Below, one piece after another: positions 9,631 to 17,847 of a stretch of DNA of 44,674 nt (its first letter is position 1; every line of letters starts with the position of its first letter). The stretch lies in contig JAEUJY010000121.1 of assembly GCA_016794525.1 (NCBI GenBank), forward strand, positions 1 to 44,674, in the 5' to 3' direction. A program made the translations under genes and the position numbers. The notes beneath the pieces were generated by a model. That model was not told the origin of the DNA and made no database searches. It was given only the letters and a program-made list of their open reading frames with translations. Source of the stretch: Myxococcales bacterium (GTDB taxonomy: Bacteria; Myxococcota_A; Polyangia; Haliangiales; Haliangiaceae).

Positions 9631-9991
9631 CGGCGGGCGCTCCGAGCTGTAGCACCCGATCGCCCGGCGCGACAGCGCCGGCCGCGCGCCCGGCGCGCAC
9701 CAGGTGCACGACCGGCGGGCGCGGGGCCAGCGACGCCGCCGGGGCCGGCGCGCCGTCGTACCAGTGCTCGACGACGTCGGCCTCGACGCGATCGGGATCG
9801 CCGTCGACCGCGTGGCCGAACAGCGCCAGCGTGGCCCGGGCCCGCGCCGCGCCGGCGCCGCCGTCAGCGCTGCCCGGCCGCACCGCGACGATCACCCGCG
9901 CGCCGCGCAGGCTGACGCCGACCGCGGCCCGCCACGCCTCGGCGACGGTCGCCGGATCGCGGTGATCGATCACGATCGCGATCGTCGTCAC
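9572..9991 (-). CDS. DsrE-like small protein (2)
   Basis: 139 residues. It starts with a beta strand, TIAIVIDHRDP, then a helix with AEAWRAAVGVSLRGARVIVAV, the order seen in DsrE/DsrF-like sulfur relay proteins. No conserved cysteine is present, so if the fold is right this copy cannot itself carry persulfide. The last third (LVRAGRAAGAVAPGDRVLQLG) looks like a second strand-loop-strand unit. The GTG start at 9991 overlaps the upstream stop by 4 bases. The assignment rests on pattern and on context with another DsrE-like gene and a TusA-like gene. Confidence 0.5.
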   Translation of the reverse strand: MTTIAIVIDHRDPATVAEAWRAAVGVSLRGARVIVAVRPGSADGGAGAARARATLALFGHAVDGDPDRVEADVVEHWYDGAPAPAASLAPRPPVVHLVRAGRAAGAVAPGDRVLQLGAPADVDYDRVLDAIAAAPPRVW

Positions 9992-10293
9992 GCGAACGCC
10001 ACCACCCGATCGGCCCACGCGCACAGCGCGGCGTGATCGTCCTGGCTGCCGGCGGCCACCCCCAGCGCGGCGAGATCGACGCCGGCGGCGTCGGCGCTGG
10101 TGGCGCACGCGATGACCTCGACGCCGTCGTCGGCGAGCGCCGCCACCGCCGCGCGATCGCCGGCGAGCGCGCGCACGCCGGCGTGCATCGCGAACACCCG
10201 CACCGCCAGCCGGCGGGCCACCGCGGCGCGCGCCAGCCCCGCCGCCAGCGGCAGATCGTCGGCGGTGGCCAGCACCAGCCCCAGCCTCGTCAC
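9988..10293 (-). CDS. DsrE-like small protein (1)
   Basis: 101 residues. The N-terminus RLGLVLATADDLPLAAGLARAAVARRLAVRVFAMHAGV has the strand-helix-strand plan of the DsrE/DsrF family. There follows GVEVIACATSADAAGVDL, where the cysteine sits at the usual position of the DsrE active cysteine, and a terminal CAWADRVVAFA. It is likely a sulfur relay subunit that may pair with the cysteine-less copy encoded next, as DsrE and DsrF do. The start is GTG at 10293 within a GTGA overlap with the JAMM gene. A longer frame upstream is ignored because it is a shadow of that gene. Confidence 0.6.
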   Translation of the reverse strand: MTRLGLVLATADDLPLAAGLARAAVARRLAVRVFAMHAGVRALAGDRAAVAALADDGVEVIACATSADAAGVDLAALGVAAGSQDDHAALCAWADRVVAFA

Positions 10294-10706
10294 GCCGCGC
10301 TCCAGCGATCGGCCGCGTCGCGGCGCAGCCGGGCCACCGCCCGCGGCGCCGGGGCGCCCGCCGGCCACGCGAACAGCCCGGCGGCGGTCGCGCGGCGATC
10401 GCGCGTGGCGATGACGAGCATCGGCCACGGCCAGCGCGGCGCGCCGGTCGGCGCCCACGCGGCGACGTCGGCGGGCGACAGCGCGACCCGGCCGTCAGGG
10501 TGGCTGTGGAACAGCGCCAGCGGCGGGCGGCCCGCGCGCGCCGCGGCCACCATGGCCAGCAGCGCCGCGTCGGTCCACGCGCCGGCGTCGGTCAGCGCCG
10601 CGGTGGCGACCGCCGGCGTGGCGGCGCTGATCCAGCCCGCGACCTCGGCGGCCTGGCCGTCGACCGCGCGCACGATCGCCGGCCACGCGATCGCCGCGGC
10701 GATCAC
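10290..10706 (-). CDS. JAMM/MPN-type metalloprotease
   Basis: 138 residues. The sequence LFHSHPDGRVALSPADVAAW is the JAMM zinc motif (H-x-H-P-x-G then S-x2-D), as in bacterial Mec and in eukaryotic Rpn11. A glutamate that could complete the site lies in the N-terminal third (QAAEVAGW). Bacterial JAMM proteins usually cut ubiquitin-like carriers (ThiS, MoaD, CysO) from what they are joined to, next to an E1-like enzyme, and two E1-like genes follow here. No beta-grasp carrier ending in Gly-Gly is encoded in the operon. The GTG start at 10706 overlaps the upstream stop by 4 bases. Confidence 0.8.
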   Translation of the reverse strand: MIAAAIAWPAIVRAVDGQAAEVAGWISAATPAVATAALTDAGAWTDAALLAMVAAARAGRPPLALFHSHPDGRVALSPADVAAWAPTGAPRWPWPMLVIATRDRRATAAGLFAWPAGAPAPRAVARLRRDAADRWSAA

Positions 10707-11131
10707 GGCGCCTCGGCGGTGGCGCAGGCGTGCAGCCAGCGCGCCGCGGCCTCGCCGCCGCGCGCCAGCGCCTCGGCCAGCGGCAGGTCGGGGCGATCGT
10801 CGGCGATCCGCAGCGCCGCCTCGTCCGGCGCGGCCGCGCGCACCGCCACCTCGGGGTTGCGGGCCGCGACCGCGGCCGCGAGCCCCGCGGCGATCGCGCC
10901 GGGCGCCGCGGCGTCGAACGGGAACGCCAGCGGGGCCGCCCCGGCGCCGCCGCGCAGCGCCAGCGCGCCGACGCCCGCCGCCGCCAGGTACACCGCCGCG
11001 ATCTGACCGGCGCGCCCGTCGACGTCGACCACCGCCGTCGCCGCGCCCAGCCGATCCTGGCCGCGGCCGCCGACGTCGGGCAGGAGCACGTGGTGCGCGT
11101 AACGCACCTGGCGGTCGCGCGACCAGGTCAC
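10703..11131 (-). CDS. E1-like protein lacking the nucleotide-binding motifs
   Basis: 142 residues. The first 60 match the N-terminus of ThiF/MoeB enzymes: VRYAHHVLLPDVGGRGQDRLGAA, then VYLAAAGVGALAL. Where an E1 has GAGGLG, this protein reads DVDGRAG. Everything past that helix (Asn-Leu-x-Arg, the lysine, the cysteines) is missing or replaced by Ala-rich sequence. It cannot bind ATP as an E1 does. The neighbouring E1 begins exactly at its GAGGLG strand and lacks this N-terminal region. One reading is a heterodimer of an active and an inactive E1 half; another is a decayed copy. The GTG start at 11131 overlaps the E1 stop by 4 bases. Confidence 0.65.
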   Translation of the reverse strand: MTWSRDRQVRYAHHVLLPDVGGRGQDRLGAATAVVDVDGRAGQIAAVYLAAAGVGALALRGGAGAAPLAFPFDAAAPGAIAAGLAAAVAARNPEVAVRAAAPDEAALRIADDRPDLPLAEALARGGEAAARWLHACATAEAP

Positions 11132-11763
11132 GCGGCCTCGCGACACTCGCAGCCGGCGCGCGGCGCGATCGCCAGGGTCCGGGCGGCGCCGCCGCGCCGC
11201 AGATCGTCGAGCACCCAGATCGTCGCGCCGGCCGGCGCGCGATCGTCGAGCCGGGCCAGCACCGCCGCCGCCGCGACCCCGCCGACCCAGCCGACCACCG
11301 GCCCGAGCACGCCGGCCTCGCCGCAGCTCGGCGCCTCGGCGGGCGGCTCCTCGAACAGGCACGCGTAGCAGGCGTCGTCGGGGCCGCCGGCGAAGACGTT
11401 GCCGCCGTAGCGCAGCGCCGCGGCGATCACCGCCGGCACGCCGCGCGCGCGGGCCCAGGCCGCGACCGCGAACTTGGTCGGCGGATCGTCGCTGCCGTCG
11501 ACGATCGCCGCGACCGGCCCGAGGTCGGCCGGCAGCGCCGGGAAGCGCGCCACCACCGCGCGGGCGCCGGCGCCGGCCCGCGCCGCCAGCACCTCGGCCT
11601 TGGGCCGGCCCAGGTCGGCCATCGTGAAGTGCACCTGGCGGTGCAGGTTCGACAGCTCGACGACGTCGTCGTCGACCACGATCACCGGCCGCCCCGCCGC
11701 CGCCACCGCCAGGGCGATCGGGCCGCCGAGCCCGCCGGCTCCGACGACCACGACCGCGGCCAT
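11128..11763 (-). CDS. ThiF/MoeB/HesA-family E1 adenylyltransferase
   Basis: 211 residues. It has VVVVGAGGLGGPIALAVA at residue 4, acidic DDDVVELSNLHRQVHF (ATP/Mg binding), GRPKAEVL (lysine), VDGSDD, and a zinc pair: CYACL in the middle and CEC at the end. The segment SCGEAGVLGPVVGWVGG carries the likely thioester or persulfide cysteine. These enzymes adenylate the C-terminal glycine of ubiquitin-like sulfur carriers. It is about 40 residues shorter than MoeB because it lacks the N-terminal Arg-bearing helix, which the next gene supplies. The ATG at 11763 overlaps the upstream stop (TGATG). Confidence 0.88.
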   Translation of the reverse strand: MAAVVVVGAGGLGGPIALAVAAAGRPVIVVDDDVVELSNLHRQVHFTMADLGRPKAEVLAARAGAGARAVVARFPALPADLGPVAAIVDGSDDPPTKFAVAAWARARGVPAVIAAALRYGGNVFAGGPDDACYACLFEEPPAEAPSCGEAGVLGPVVGWVGGVAAAAVLARLDDRAPAGATIWVLDDLRRGGAARTLAIAPRAGCECREAA

Positions 11764-12194
11764 CAGTTGCCCACGTCCGTCCGGCCGCACACCTTGCAGA
11801 CGCCGGCGGCGTCGAGCAGGCCGGTGCACGCGCCGTCCGGGCACAGCCGCCGATCGTCGCTGTCGTCGTCGGCGGGCGCGCCCACCACCGGCGCCGGCGG
11901 CACGACCCGCACCACCCGCGGTACCGCGCGCCGCCCGCACACCTTGCAGGCGCCGTCGGCGCCGATCACGCCGGTGCAGGCGCCGTCCGGGCACAGCTGG
12001 CGATCGTCGGCGTCGACGTCGGGCGGCCCCAGATCGCCGGTGGCCGCCGGCTCGGCGGTCACCATGCCGCGCCGCCGCTCGTCGCCCCAGAACGGCGCCG
12101 CGCGCCCGCACACCTTGCAGGTGCCGTCACCCCCGATCACGCCGGTGCAGGCGCCGTCGGGACAGAGGGTGCGTTCGGCCCAGTCCTCGGTCAC
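11763..12194 (-). CDS. Triple zinc-knuckle repeat protein
   Basis: 143 residues, built from three near-identical cysteine modules: LCPDGACTGVIGxDGxCKVCGR at about residues 10-31, 67-88 and 116-137. Each has C-x4-C-x10-C-x2-C spacing, which fits a small treble-clef or zinc-ribbon site. The linkers are acidic or Pro/Val-rich and differ from each other, so the modules are the selected part. I do not recognise a named family. Such modules could bind zinc and a protein partner, or carry sulfur. It sits between the FHA gene and the E1 gene, with overlaps of 4 bases (GTG start at 12194) and TGATG. The start was chosen from the GTGA overlap. Confidence 0.75.
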   Translation of the reverse strand: MTEDWAERTLCPDGACTGVIGGDGTCKVCGRAAPFWGDERRRGMVTAEPAATGDLGPPDVDADDRQLCPDGACTGVIGADGACKVCGRRAVPRVVRVVPPAPVVGAPADDDSDDRRLCPDGACTGLLDAAGVCKVCGRTDVGN

Positions 12195-12760
12195 GACCGG
12201 CTACCCGGGCCGCCGTCGCGCAGGACCTCGAACAGCTGGGCGGCGGTGAAGAACGTCAGCTCGAAGTCGCCGATCCGGACCGCGGCGCCGGTCGTCACCT
12301 CGCGCTCGCGCCGGGGCTCGAGCGCGGCGCCCTCGAGCGCGCTGCCGTTGCGCGAGCCGGCGTCGGCCATCAGCCACTTGTCGGCGCGCTGGCGGAAGTA
12401 CGCGTGGAAGCGCGACACGGTCACGTCGCGCAGCACGACGTCGTTGTTGGGCGTGCGGCCGATCGTGATCATGTCGGCGAACGACGCGCCCGGCTTCTTG
12501 ATCAGCGGGTACACCTCGATCGCCCGCGGGCCCCGACGTTGCCCCAGCACCGGGGCCACCATCGTCTCGACCTCGTCGTCGCCGCCGCGCCCCGAGTCGG
12601 TGTCGCCGTCGAGGTCGCCGGCGCGCCGCCGCACCAGCGCGGCGGGGGCCGCCGAGGCCAGGAACGCGCTCCGCCCCAGGAGGGCGAGCTGCAGGTAGCG
12701 CTCCGACTGATCCACGGTCAAAGAAGTAGCACGACCGCGGTGAGCGCGGCCTGCTCCCAT
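12191..12760 (-). CDS. FHA-domain protein
   Basis: About 189 residues. A C-terminal forkhead-associated domain at about residues 90-180 shows the phosphothreonine-binding signature: ITIGRTPNNDVVLRDVTVSRFHAYFR, then DAGSRNGSALEG. FHA domains read phosphothreonine made by Hanks-type kinases, which are abundant in myxobacteria. The first 70 residues are linker-like. It is the first gene of the sulfur/E1/JAMM operon, so a kinase signal may be tied to that system. The start is uncertain: ATG 12760 is used, GTG 12715 and TTG 12721 are alternatives, and none has a clear ribosome binding site. Confidence 0.8.
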   Translation of the reverse strand: MGAGRAHRGRATSLTVDQSERYLQLALLGRSAFLASAAPAALVRRRAGDLDGDTDSGRGGDDEVETMVAPVLGQRRGPRAIEVYPLIKKPGASFADMITIGRTPNNDVVLRDVTVSRFHAYFRQRADKWLMADAGSRNGSALEGAALEPRREREVTTGAAVRIGDFELTFFTAAQLFEVLRDGGPGSRS

Positions 12761-12764
12761 CGTG

Positions 12765-12770
12765 CACAAT
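12765..12770 (+). promoter_or_regulatory. Putative -10 hexamer, leaderless
   Basis: CACAAT followed by 7 nt and the ATG at 12778. It fits the spacing seen at other genes of this window. No good -35 was seen, and it lies inside the 5' end of the divergent FHA gene region. Confidence 0.4.
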
Positions 12771-12777
12771 CGCGGGT

Positions 12778-14001
12778 ATGAACCGCGTGACCTGGTCGCT
12801 CGTGGCGCTCGCCGGCGCCTGCGGGGGCCCGCCGACGCCGCGCCCGGCCCGCCTCGATCCCGCCACCGCCGCCAGCATCACCGCGCGCCTCGCCGGCGGC
12901 CGCGATCGCTTCTGCCCGGGCGGCGCCGCGCCGCAGCTCGACGTCGCGGTGGCGACCACCCAGGGCAAGGTGCTCGACAGCTGGACCCAGGGCGAGCAGC
13001 GCGACGGCAAGCTGCCGTTCTCGACCTTCGAGTACACCACCACCTGGGGCCAGATCGACGGCGACGGCTTCGTCCGCCTTCCGGACGACCCGCTGGCGGC
13101 GATCGATCGCACCGTGACGATCGTCGTGCGGGTCGTCGAACGCCCCGACCTGGCCGCGACGGTGACGCTCGGGCCCGACTTCGGGTGTGGCGGGCAGCTC
13201 GGCGCGGCCGGCGTCACCGGCGGCTGGGGCCGCGGCGGGGCCAGCGGCGACCGCGGCGCCGACGGTCGGCCCGACGACGGCAGCCACCCGGCCGAGGCCG
13301 GCCAGCACGGCGGCCACGGCGGCGACGGCTCCCCCGGCGGCCCCGGCGGGCCGGGCCCGGCGATCGCGGCCAGCCTCGGCTACCTCGATCTCGGCGGCGG
13401 CCGCCGGCTGGCGATCCTGCGGGTCAGCGCCGGCGGCGGCGTCGACACCGCGGTGTTCGATCCGGCCGGCGAGCGGTGGGGCATCGTGGCGTTCGGCGGG
13501 GCCGGTGGCGCGGGCGGCGGGGGCGGCGCCGGCGGCGATGGCGGGCGCGGCGGGCGCGGGCGGGCGGCGACCAGCGCGCCCTCGACGAGCAGCTCCGGAT
13601 CTGGATCCGGCTCGGGCTCGGGCTCGAGCGACCCCGGCACCGACGGCGCGGCCGGCGGCGACGGCGGCGACGGCGGCGATGGCGGCGATGGCGGCGACGG
13701 CGGGCCGGGCGGCGCCATCACGCTCACCTACGACGCGCGGTTCCCCGAGCTGGCCAACCTGGTCGTGCTCGACACCCGCGGCGGCGTCGCCGGCGACGCG
13801 GGCAACGCCGGCAGCGCCGGGCAGGGCGGCCCCGGCGGCGAGGGCGCGCGCACCGGCCGCGACGGCCGCGCCGGCTCGCCGGGCTACATCGGCCACCCGG
13901 GGCGCGAGGGCGCACCCGGCGCCCCGCCCACGGTCAGCCCGGGCGACGTGCACGGCGCGTTCGCCGATCTCGCCGACCGCGGCCTGCGCCTCGCCGACTG
14001 A
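12778..14001 (+). CDS. Collagen-like Gly-rich lipoprotein
   Basis: 407 residues. A short signal peptide ends at the lipobox LAGAC (Cys at about 15). Residues 20-135 form a beta-rich domain with one cysteine pair candidate. From about 140 on the protein alternates globular stretches with Gly-Xaa-Yaa runs: [24 protein letters not shown], (GDG)n near 285-305 and GYIGHPGREGAPGAPP near the end. A Ser-Gly run encoded at 13590-13630 has the hexamer flavour of repeats found elsewhere in the window. Collagen-like surface proteins often form stalks or fibres. The family is unknown to me and the function is not predictable. It looks leaderless. Confidence 0.7.
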   Translation: MNRVTWSLVALAGACGGPPTPRPARLDPATAASITARLAGGRDRFCPGGAAPQLDVAVATTQGKVLDSWTQGEQRDGKLPFSTFEYTTTWGQIDGDGFVRLPDDPLAAIDRTVTIVVRVVERPDLAATVTLGPDFGCGGQLGAAGVTGGWGRGGASGDRGADGRPDDGSHPAEAGQHGGHGGDGSPGGPGGPGPAIAASLGYLDLGGGRRLAILRVSAGGGVDTAVFDPAGERWGIVAFGGAGGAGGGGGAGGDGGRGGRGRAATSAPSTSSSGSGSGSGSGSSDPGTDGAAGGDGGDGGDGGDGGDGGPGGAITLTYDARFPELANLVVLDTRGGVAGDAGNAGSAGQGGPGGEGARTGRDGRAGSPGYIGHPGREGAPGAPPTVSPGDVHGAFADLADRGLRLAD

Positions 14002-14007
14002 GTTACA

Positions 14008-14027
14008 GGGGCTCGTCGCCGAGCCCC
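14008..14027. terminator. Bidirectional hairpin terminator
   Basis: GGGGCTCG, loop TCGC, CGAGCCCC: a perfect 8-bp stem in the 47-nt gap between convergent genes. It is followed by a second small stem (CCCCC/GGGGG) at 14024-14039. No T-run. Confidence 0.5.
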
Positions 14028-14048
14028 CCTCGGCGGGGGCCTGCGTCG

Positions 14049-15041
14049 CTACGCGGGCGTGCCGCCGGCGCCGTCGTCACCGCCCGCCGCCGGCGCGCGC
14101 CGGCGGTTGGCGATGATCGAGGCCACCACGCCGGCGCCGATGAACCCGGCGATGATCGCGAGCGACACCAGGTTGGGCACGTGCAGGTGGTCGTGGGCGA
14201 TCATCTTGGCGCCGATGAACACCAGCAGGCCGGCCAGCGCGTACTTCAGGTAGTCGAACTGCGCCATCGCGCCGGCCAGCATGAAGTACAGCGAGCGCAA
14301 CCCGAGGATGGCCATGATGTTCGACGTGATGATCACGAACGACTCCTGGCTCACCGCCAGCACCGCCGGGATCGAGTCGAGCGCGAAGACGACGTCGGTC
14401 AGCTCGACGACGACCACCGTCACCGCGAGGATCGTCAACGCGCGGCGGCCGTGGCTGTCGCGCACCAGGAACTTGCCGCCGTGGTCGCCGTCGACGACGC
14501 GGACGAACCGGCGCAGCGTGCGCACCGCGAAGCTGTTCTCGGCGCCGTCCTCCTCGTCGTCCTCGCCCTTGAGCAGGCCGAGCCCGGAGTAGATGAGGTA
14601 GGCGCCGAAGAAATAGAAGATCCAGGTGAACTGCTTGGTCAGCCAGACGCCGCCGCCCAGCATCGCCACGCGGAACACGACCGCGCCGATGATCCCCCAG
14701 AACAGCACGCGGTGCTGGTACTTCCCGGGGATCTTGAACGACCGGAAGATCAGCGAGATGACGAAGATGTTGTCGACCGACAGGGCCTCCTCGAGGAGGT
14801 AGGCCGAGATGTAGGTCACCGCGGCGTCGCCGCCGGACATCTTGGGGTTGGCCCCCAGCCAGTGGTTCTCGTAGATCAGGTAGACCACGCCGGTGAACGA
14901 CATGCCCACCGAGACCCAGACGATGGTCTTCTTGAGCGCCGACTTGAAGGTCAGCTCGGAGGTCTGCCGCGATCCGATACCGAGATCGATCGCCAGGCAG
15001 AGGGCGACGAACACGAAGAAGCCGATCCAGAACCAATACAT
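14049..15041 (-). CDS. TerC-family integral membrane protein
   Basis: 330 residues with about 8 hydrophobic segments. Family marks are AIDLGIGSRQTSELTFKSALKKT at the start, SAYLLEEALSVDNIFVISLIF in the middle (conserved acidic Glu-Glu and Asp-Asn in a membrane helix) and ELTDVVFALDSIPAVLAVSQ in the second half, forming the pseudo-symmetric pair. TerC/Alx-type proteins are linked to tellurite resistance and to manganese export in the inner membrane. The C-terminus ends in a short charged tail. It lies downstream of cutA, with a hairpin between them. Confidence 0.92.
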   Translation of the reverse strand: MYWFWIGFFVFVALCLAIDLGIGSRQTSELTFKSALKKTIVWVSVGMSFTGVVYLIYENHWLGANPKMSGGDAAVTYISAYLLEEALSVDNIFVISLIFRSFKIPGKYQHRVLFWGIIGAVVFRVAMLGGGVWLTKQFTWIFYFFGAYLIYSGLGLLKGEDDEEDGAENSFAVRTLRRFVRVVDGDHGGKFLVRDSHGRRALTILAVTVVVVELTDVVFALDSIPAVLAVSQESFVIITSNIMAILGLRSLYFMLAGAMAQFDYLKYALAGLLVFIGAKMIAHDHLHVPNLVSLAIIAGFIGAGVVASIIANRRRAPAAGGDDGAGGTPA

Positions 15042-15048
15042 GCGAGGT

Positions 15049-15069
15049 GGTTCGCGGCGACCGCGAACC
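15049..15069 (-). other. Strong hairpin just upstream of the TerC start
   Basis: GGTTCGCGG, loop of 3, CCGCGAACC: a perfect 9-bp stem ending 7 nt before the ATG at 15041. It could occlude the ribosome site or stop transcription from cutA. It does not show the conserved core of the yybP-ykoY manganese riboswitch. Confidence 0.45.
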
Positions 15070-15141
15070 GGAAGGATGCCCGGGCCTCGTCAGTGAGGCA
15101 AGGCGGCCCAGCGAGATTCCCTCGCGCGATCGCGAGGATCG

Positions 15142-15468
15142 CTACCGCACCGACTGGGCCACCCACGCCAGGTACGGCGCGTGGCCGCCAGCGACCGGCA
15201 GGACGATGGCCTCGGGCACCTGGTACGGGTGCAGCTCGCGCAGCCGCGCCACCAGCGCGTCGACCCGATCGCGTCGGGTCTTGATGATCGCCAGCTGCTC
15301 GCGATCGTCGGCGACCGCGCCCTCCCAGCGATAGATCGAGCGCACGCCCGGCACCAGGTTCACGCACGCGGCCACGCCGTCGTCGACCAGCGCGCGGGCG
15401 ATCGCCGCCGCGCGCTCGTCATCGGGCAGGGTCGACAGCACCACCGCGATCGAATCCGGTTCGCTCAT
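15142..15468 (-). CDS. cutA: Divalent-cation tolerance protein CutA
   Basis: 108 residues. It has the CutA1 marks [68 protein letters not shown] and a terminal YLAWV. CutA1 forms trimers and is linked to copper and other metal tolerance; its biochemical role is still unclear. Length and motifs are normal. It probably shares a transcript with terC, another metal-related gene. The start, ATG at 15468, lies 6 nt after TAACAG, so the mRNA is likely leaderless. Confidence 0.93.
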   Translation of the reverse strand: MSEPDSIAVVLSTLPDDERAAAIARALVDDGVAACVNLVPGVRSIYRWEGAVADDREQLAIIKTRRDRVDALVARLRELHPYQVPEAIVLPVAGGHAPYLAWVAQSVR

Positions 15469-15474
15469 GCGGCG

Positions 15475-15480
15475 CTGTTA
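15475..15480 (-). promoter_or_regulatory. Putative -10 hexamer of cutA, leaderless
   Basis: TAACAG on the minus strand, 6 nt before the ATG at 15468. No good -35 is seen. It is divergent from the aspartokinase promoter 45 nt away. Confidence 0.5.
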
Positions 15481-15524
15481 ACACGAAGCGTCACGGCCCG
15501 CTTCCCGCCGCTGCCGAACGTCAG

Positions 15525-15530
15525 TAATGT
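15525..15530 (+). promoter_or_regulatory. Putative -10 hexamer of the aspartokinase gene, leaderless
   Basis: TAATGT, exactly 6 nt before the ATG at 15537. The -35 region 17 nt upstream (TTCCCG) is weak. Confidence 0.55.
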
Positions 15531-15536
15531 GCGCGC

Positions 15537-16781
<1,245 letters not shown>

Positions 16782-16787
16782 TCACGA

Positions 16788-16810
16788 GAGGGTCTTTCGA
16801 AAAGACCCTC
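16788..16810 (+). terminator. Hairpin after the aspartokinase gene
   Basis: GAGGGTCTTT, loop CGA, AAAGACCCTC: a perfect 10-bp stem 7 nt after the stop codon. No T-tract follows. Its right arm runs into the first copy of a dispersed repeat. Confidence 0.6.
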
Positions 16811-16846
16811 CCCCACAAGACGTGGGGCCCCCACCCTAAACGCGAG
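16804..16846 (+). repeat. Dispersed palindromic repeat, copy A
   Basis: About 43 nt, starting GACCCTCCCCCACAAGACGT and ending CGCGAG. It contains the hairpin CCCCAC-AAGAC-GTGGGG. Near-identical to copy B at 16883-16924, and its core matches copy C at 39019-39045 in inverse orientation. Confidence 0.75.
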
Positions 16847-16882
16847 AGCCCTCGCTCGGTGGGGCGAGCGCGACCTCGAACC

Positions 16883-16924
16883 GACCCTCCCCCACAAGAC
16901 GTCGGGCCCCCACCCGAACGCGAG
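16883..16924 (+). repeat. Dispersed palindromic repeat, copy B
   Basis: Direct repeat of copy A, 79 nt downstream. Differences are one stem base (GTCGGG for GTGGGG) and a one-base indel near the end. Both copies lie in the 148-nt gap between the aspartokinase gene and a convergent lipoprotein gene. Confidence 0.75.
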
Positions 16925-16929
16925 CGCGG

Positions 16930-17847
16930 TCACGGCGCGCAGGCCGCGGGCGCGTCCGGATCGGGCGCGGCCTCGGGGCCGGTGTCGACGGTGCGGCGCG
17001 CGCCGGCGCGGCCCTCCGCGTCGACGTCGACGACCTCCCAGCGGGTGGGGCCGGCGAACAGCGCGACGCGGGTGCCGGCGGCGTCGGCCAGCGCGCCGAC
17101 CAGCGCGACGCCGCGGGTCTCGGTCAGCGGCCGGGGCTCGGCGCCAGCGGCGATGATCGCGCGGGTGCAGGTCGCGTCCGCCTCGGCGTCGAGGTCGGTG
17201 TCGAGCGCGGTCACCGCGCCCAGCGCCGGCGTGCCGGCGATCGTCGCGAGGGTCCAGCGCCGGGTGCAGCCGTCGCACGGCGGCGGCAGGCGCGCGTCCC
17301 ACGGGGTCGGCAGCGGCACATCGTCGGCGGGCGCATCATCGGCGGGCGCATCATCGGCGGGCGCGCGATCGGCGGGCGCCTCCGCGTCCGGCGGCGCGCC
17401 GTCGCTGGTCTGCTGCGTCGGCACCAGCACCCGGCACGCGGTGGGGTCGGTGCCGACCAGCGATGCCCACGCGGTCGCCGCGGCGTCGGCGCCGTCGCAG
17501 CCGTCGAGCCGCGCGGTCAAGACGACGCCGTCGTCGAGCGGCTCGGCGCGGTAGCCGGCGATCCGCGCCTGGCACGCCGGCTGGTCCGGGCGCATGAGCC
17601 ACAGCGAGGCGGGCAGGGGGCCCAGGCCGAGCCGCGCGATCACGTAGCCGGGCACGTCGCCGGGCGCGGGCGTGTCGGGGGTCGCGGCGCTGCGCCAGGC
17701 CAGCTCGACGCGGTAGCCGTCGTCGTCGAGCAGCGCTGGCGCCACCGCGAGCGCCGGCGGGCACGCGGTCGGCGGCTGCATCGGCACCGCCGGCCCGCCG
17801 CACGCCGCGGCGGCGATCACCGCCAGGCTCGCCGCGCGCCCGATCAC
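16930..17847 (-). CDS. Cys-containing lipoprotein with Ala-Pro-Ala-Asp repeats
   Basis: 305 residues. The start VIGRAASLAVIAAAAC gives a signal peptide and a lipobox with Cys at about 16. Two globular parts of unknown family are joined by an APADDAPADD repeat tract at about residues 150-175, encoded by repeated 15-base units at 17331-17375. There are several cysteines (CPPALA, CQARIAGY, DGCDGAD, CDGCTRRW, CTRAII), which suggests disulfides outside the cytoplasm. It is the last gene of a three-gene operon; the GTG start at 17847 overlaps the previous stop by 4 bases. Function unknown. Confidence 0.6.
   Translation of the reverse strand: MIGRAASLAVIAAAACGGPAVPMQPPTACPPALAVAPALLDDDGYRVELAWRSAATPDTPAPGDVPGYVIARLGLGPLPASLWLMRPDQPACQARIAGYRAEPLDDGVVLTARLDGCDGADAAATAWASLVGTDPTACRVLVPTQQTSDGAPPDAEAPADRAPADDAPADDAPADDVPLPTPWDARLPPPCDGCTRRWTLATIAGTPALGAVTALDTDLDAEADATCTRAIIAAGAEPRPLTETRGVALVGALADAAGTRVALFAGPTRWEVVDVDAEGRAGARRTVDTGPEAAPDPDAPAACAP

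Noticed and set aside
15042-15141. Manganese (yybP-ykoY) riboswitch upstream of terC
   Set aside because: The gene family fits, but the conserved core sequences of that riboswitch are not seen; only a strong hairpin is present.
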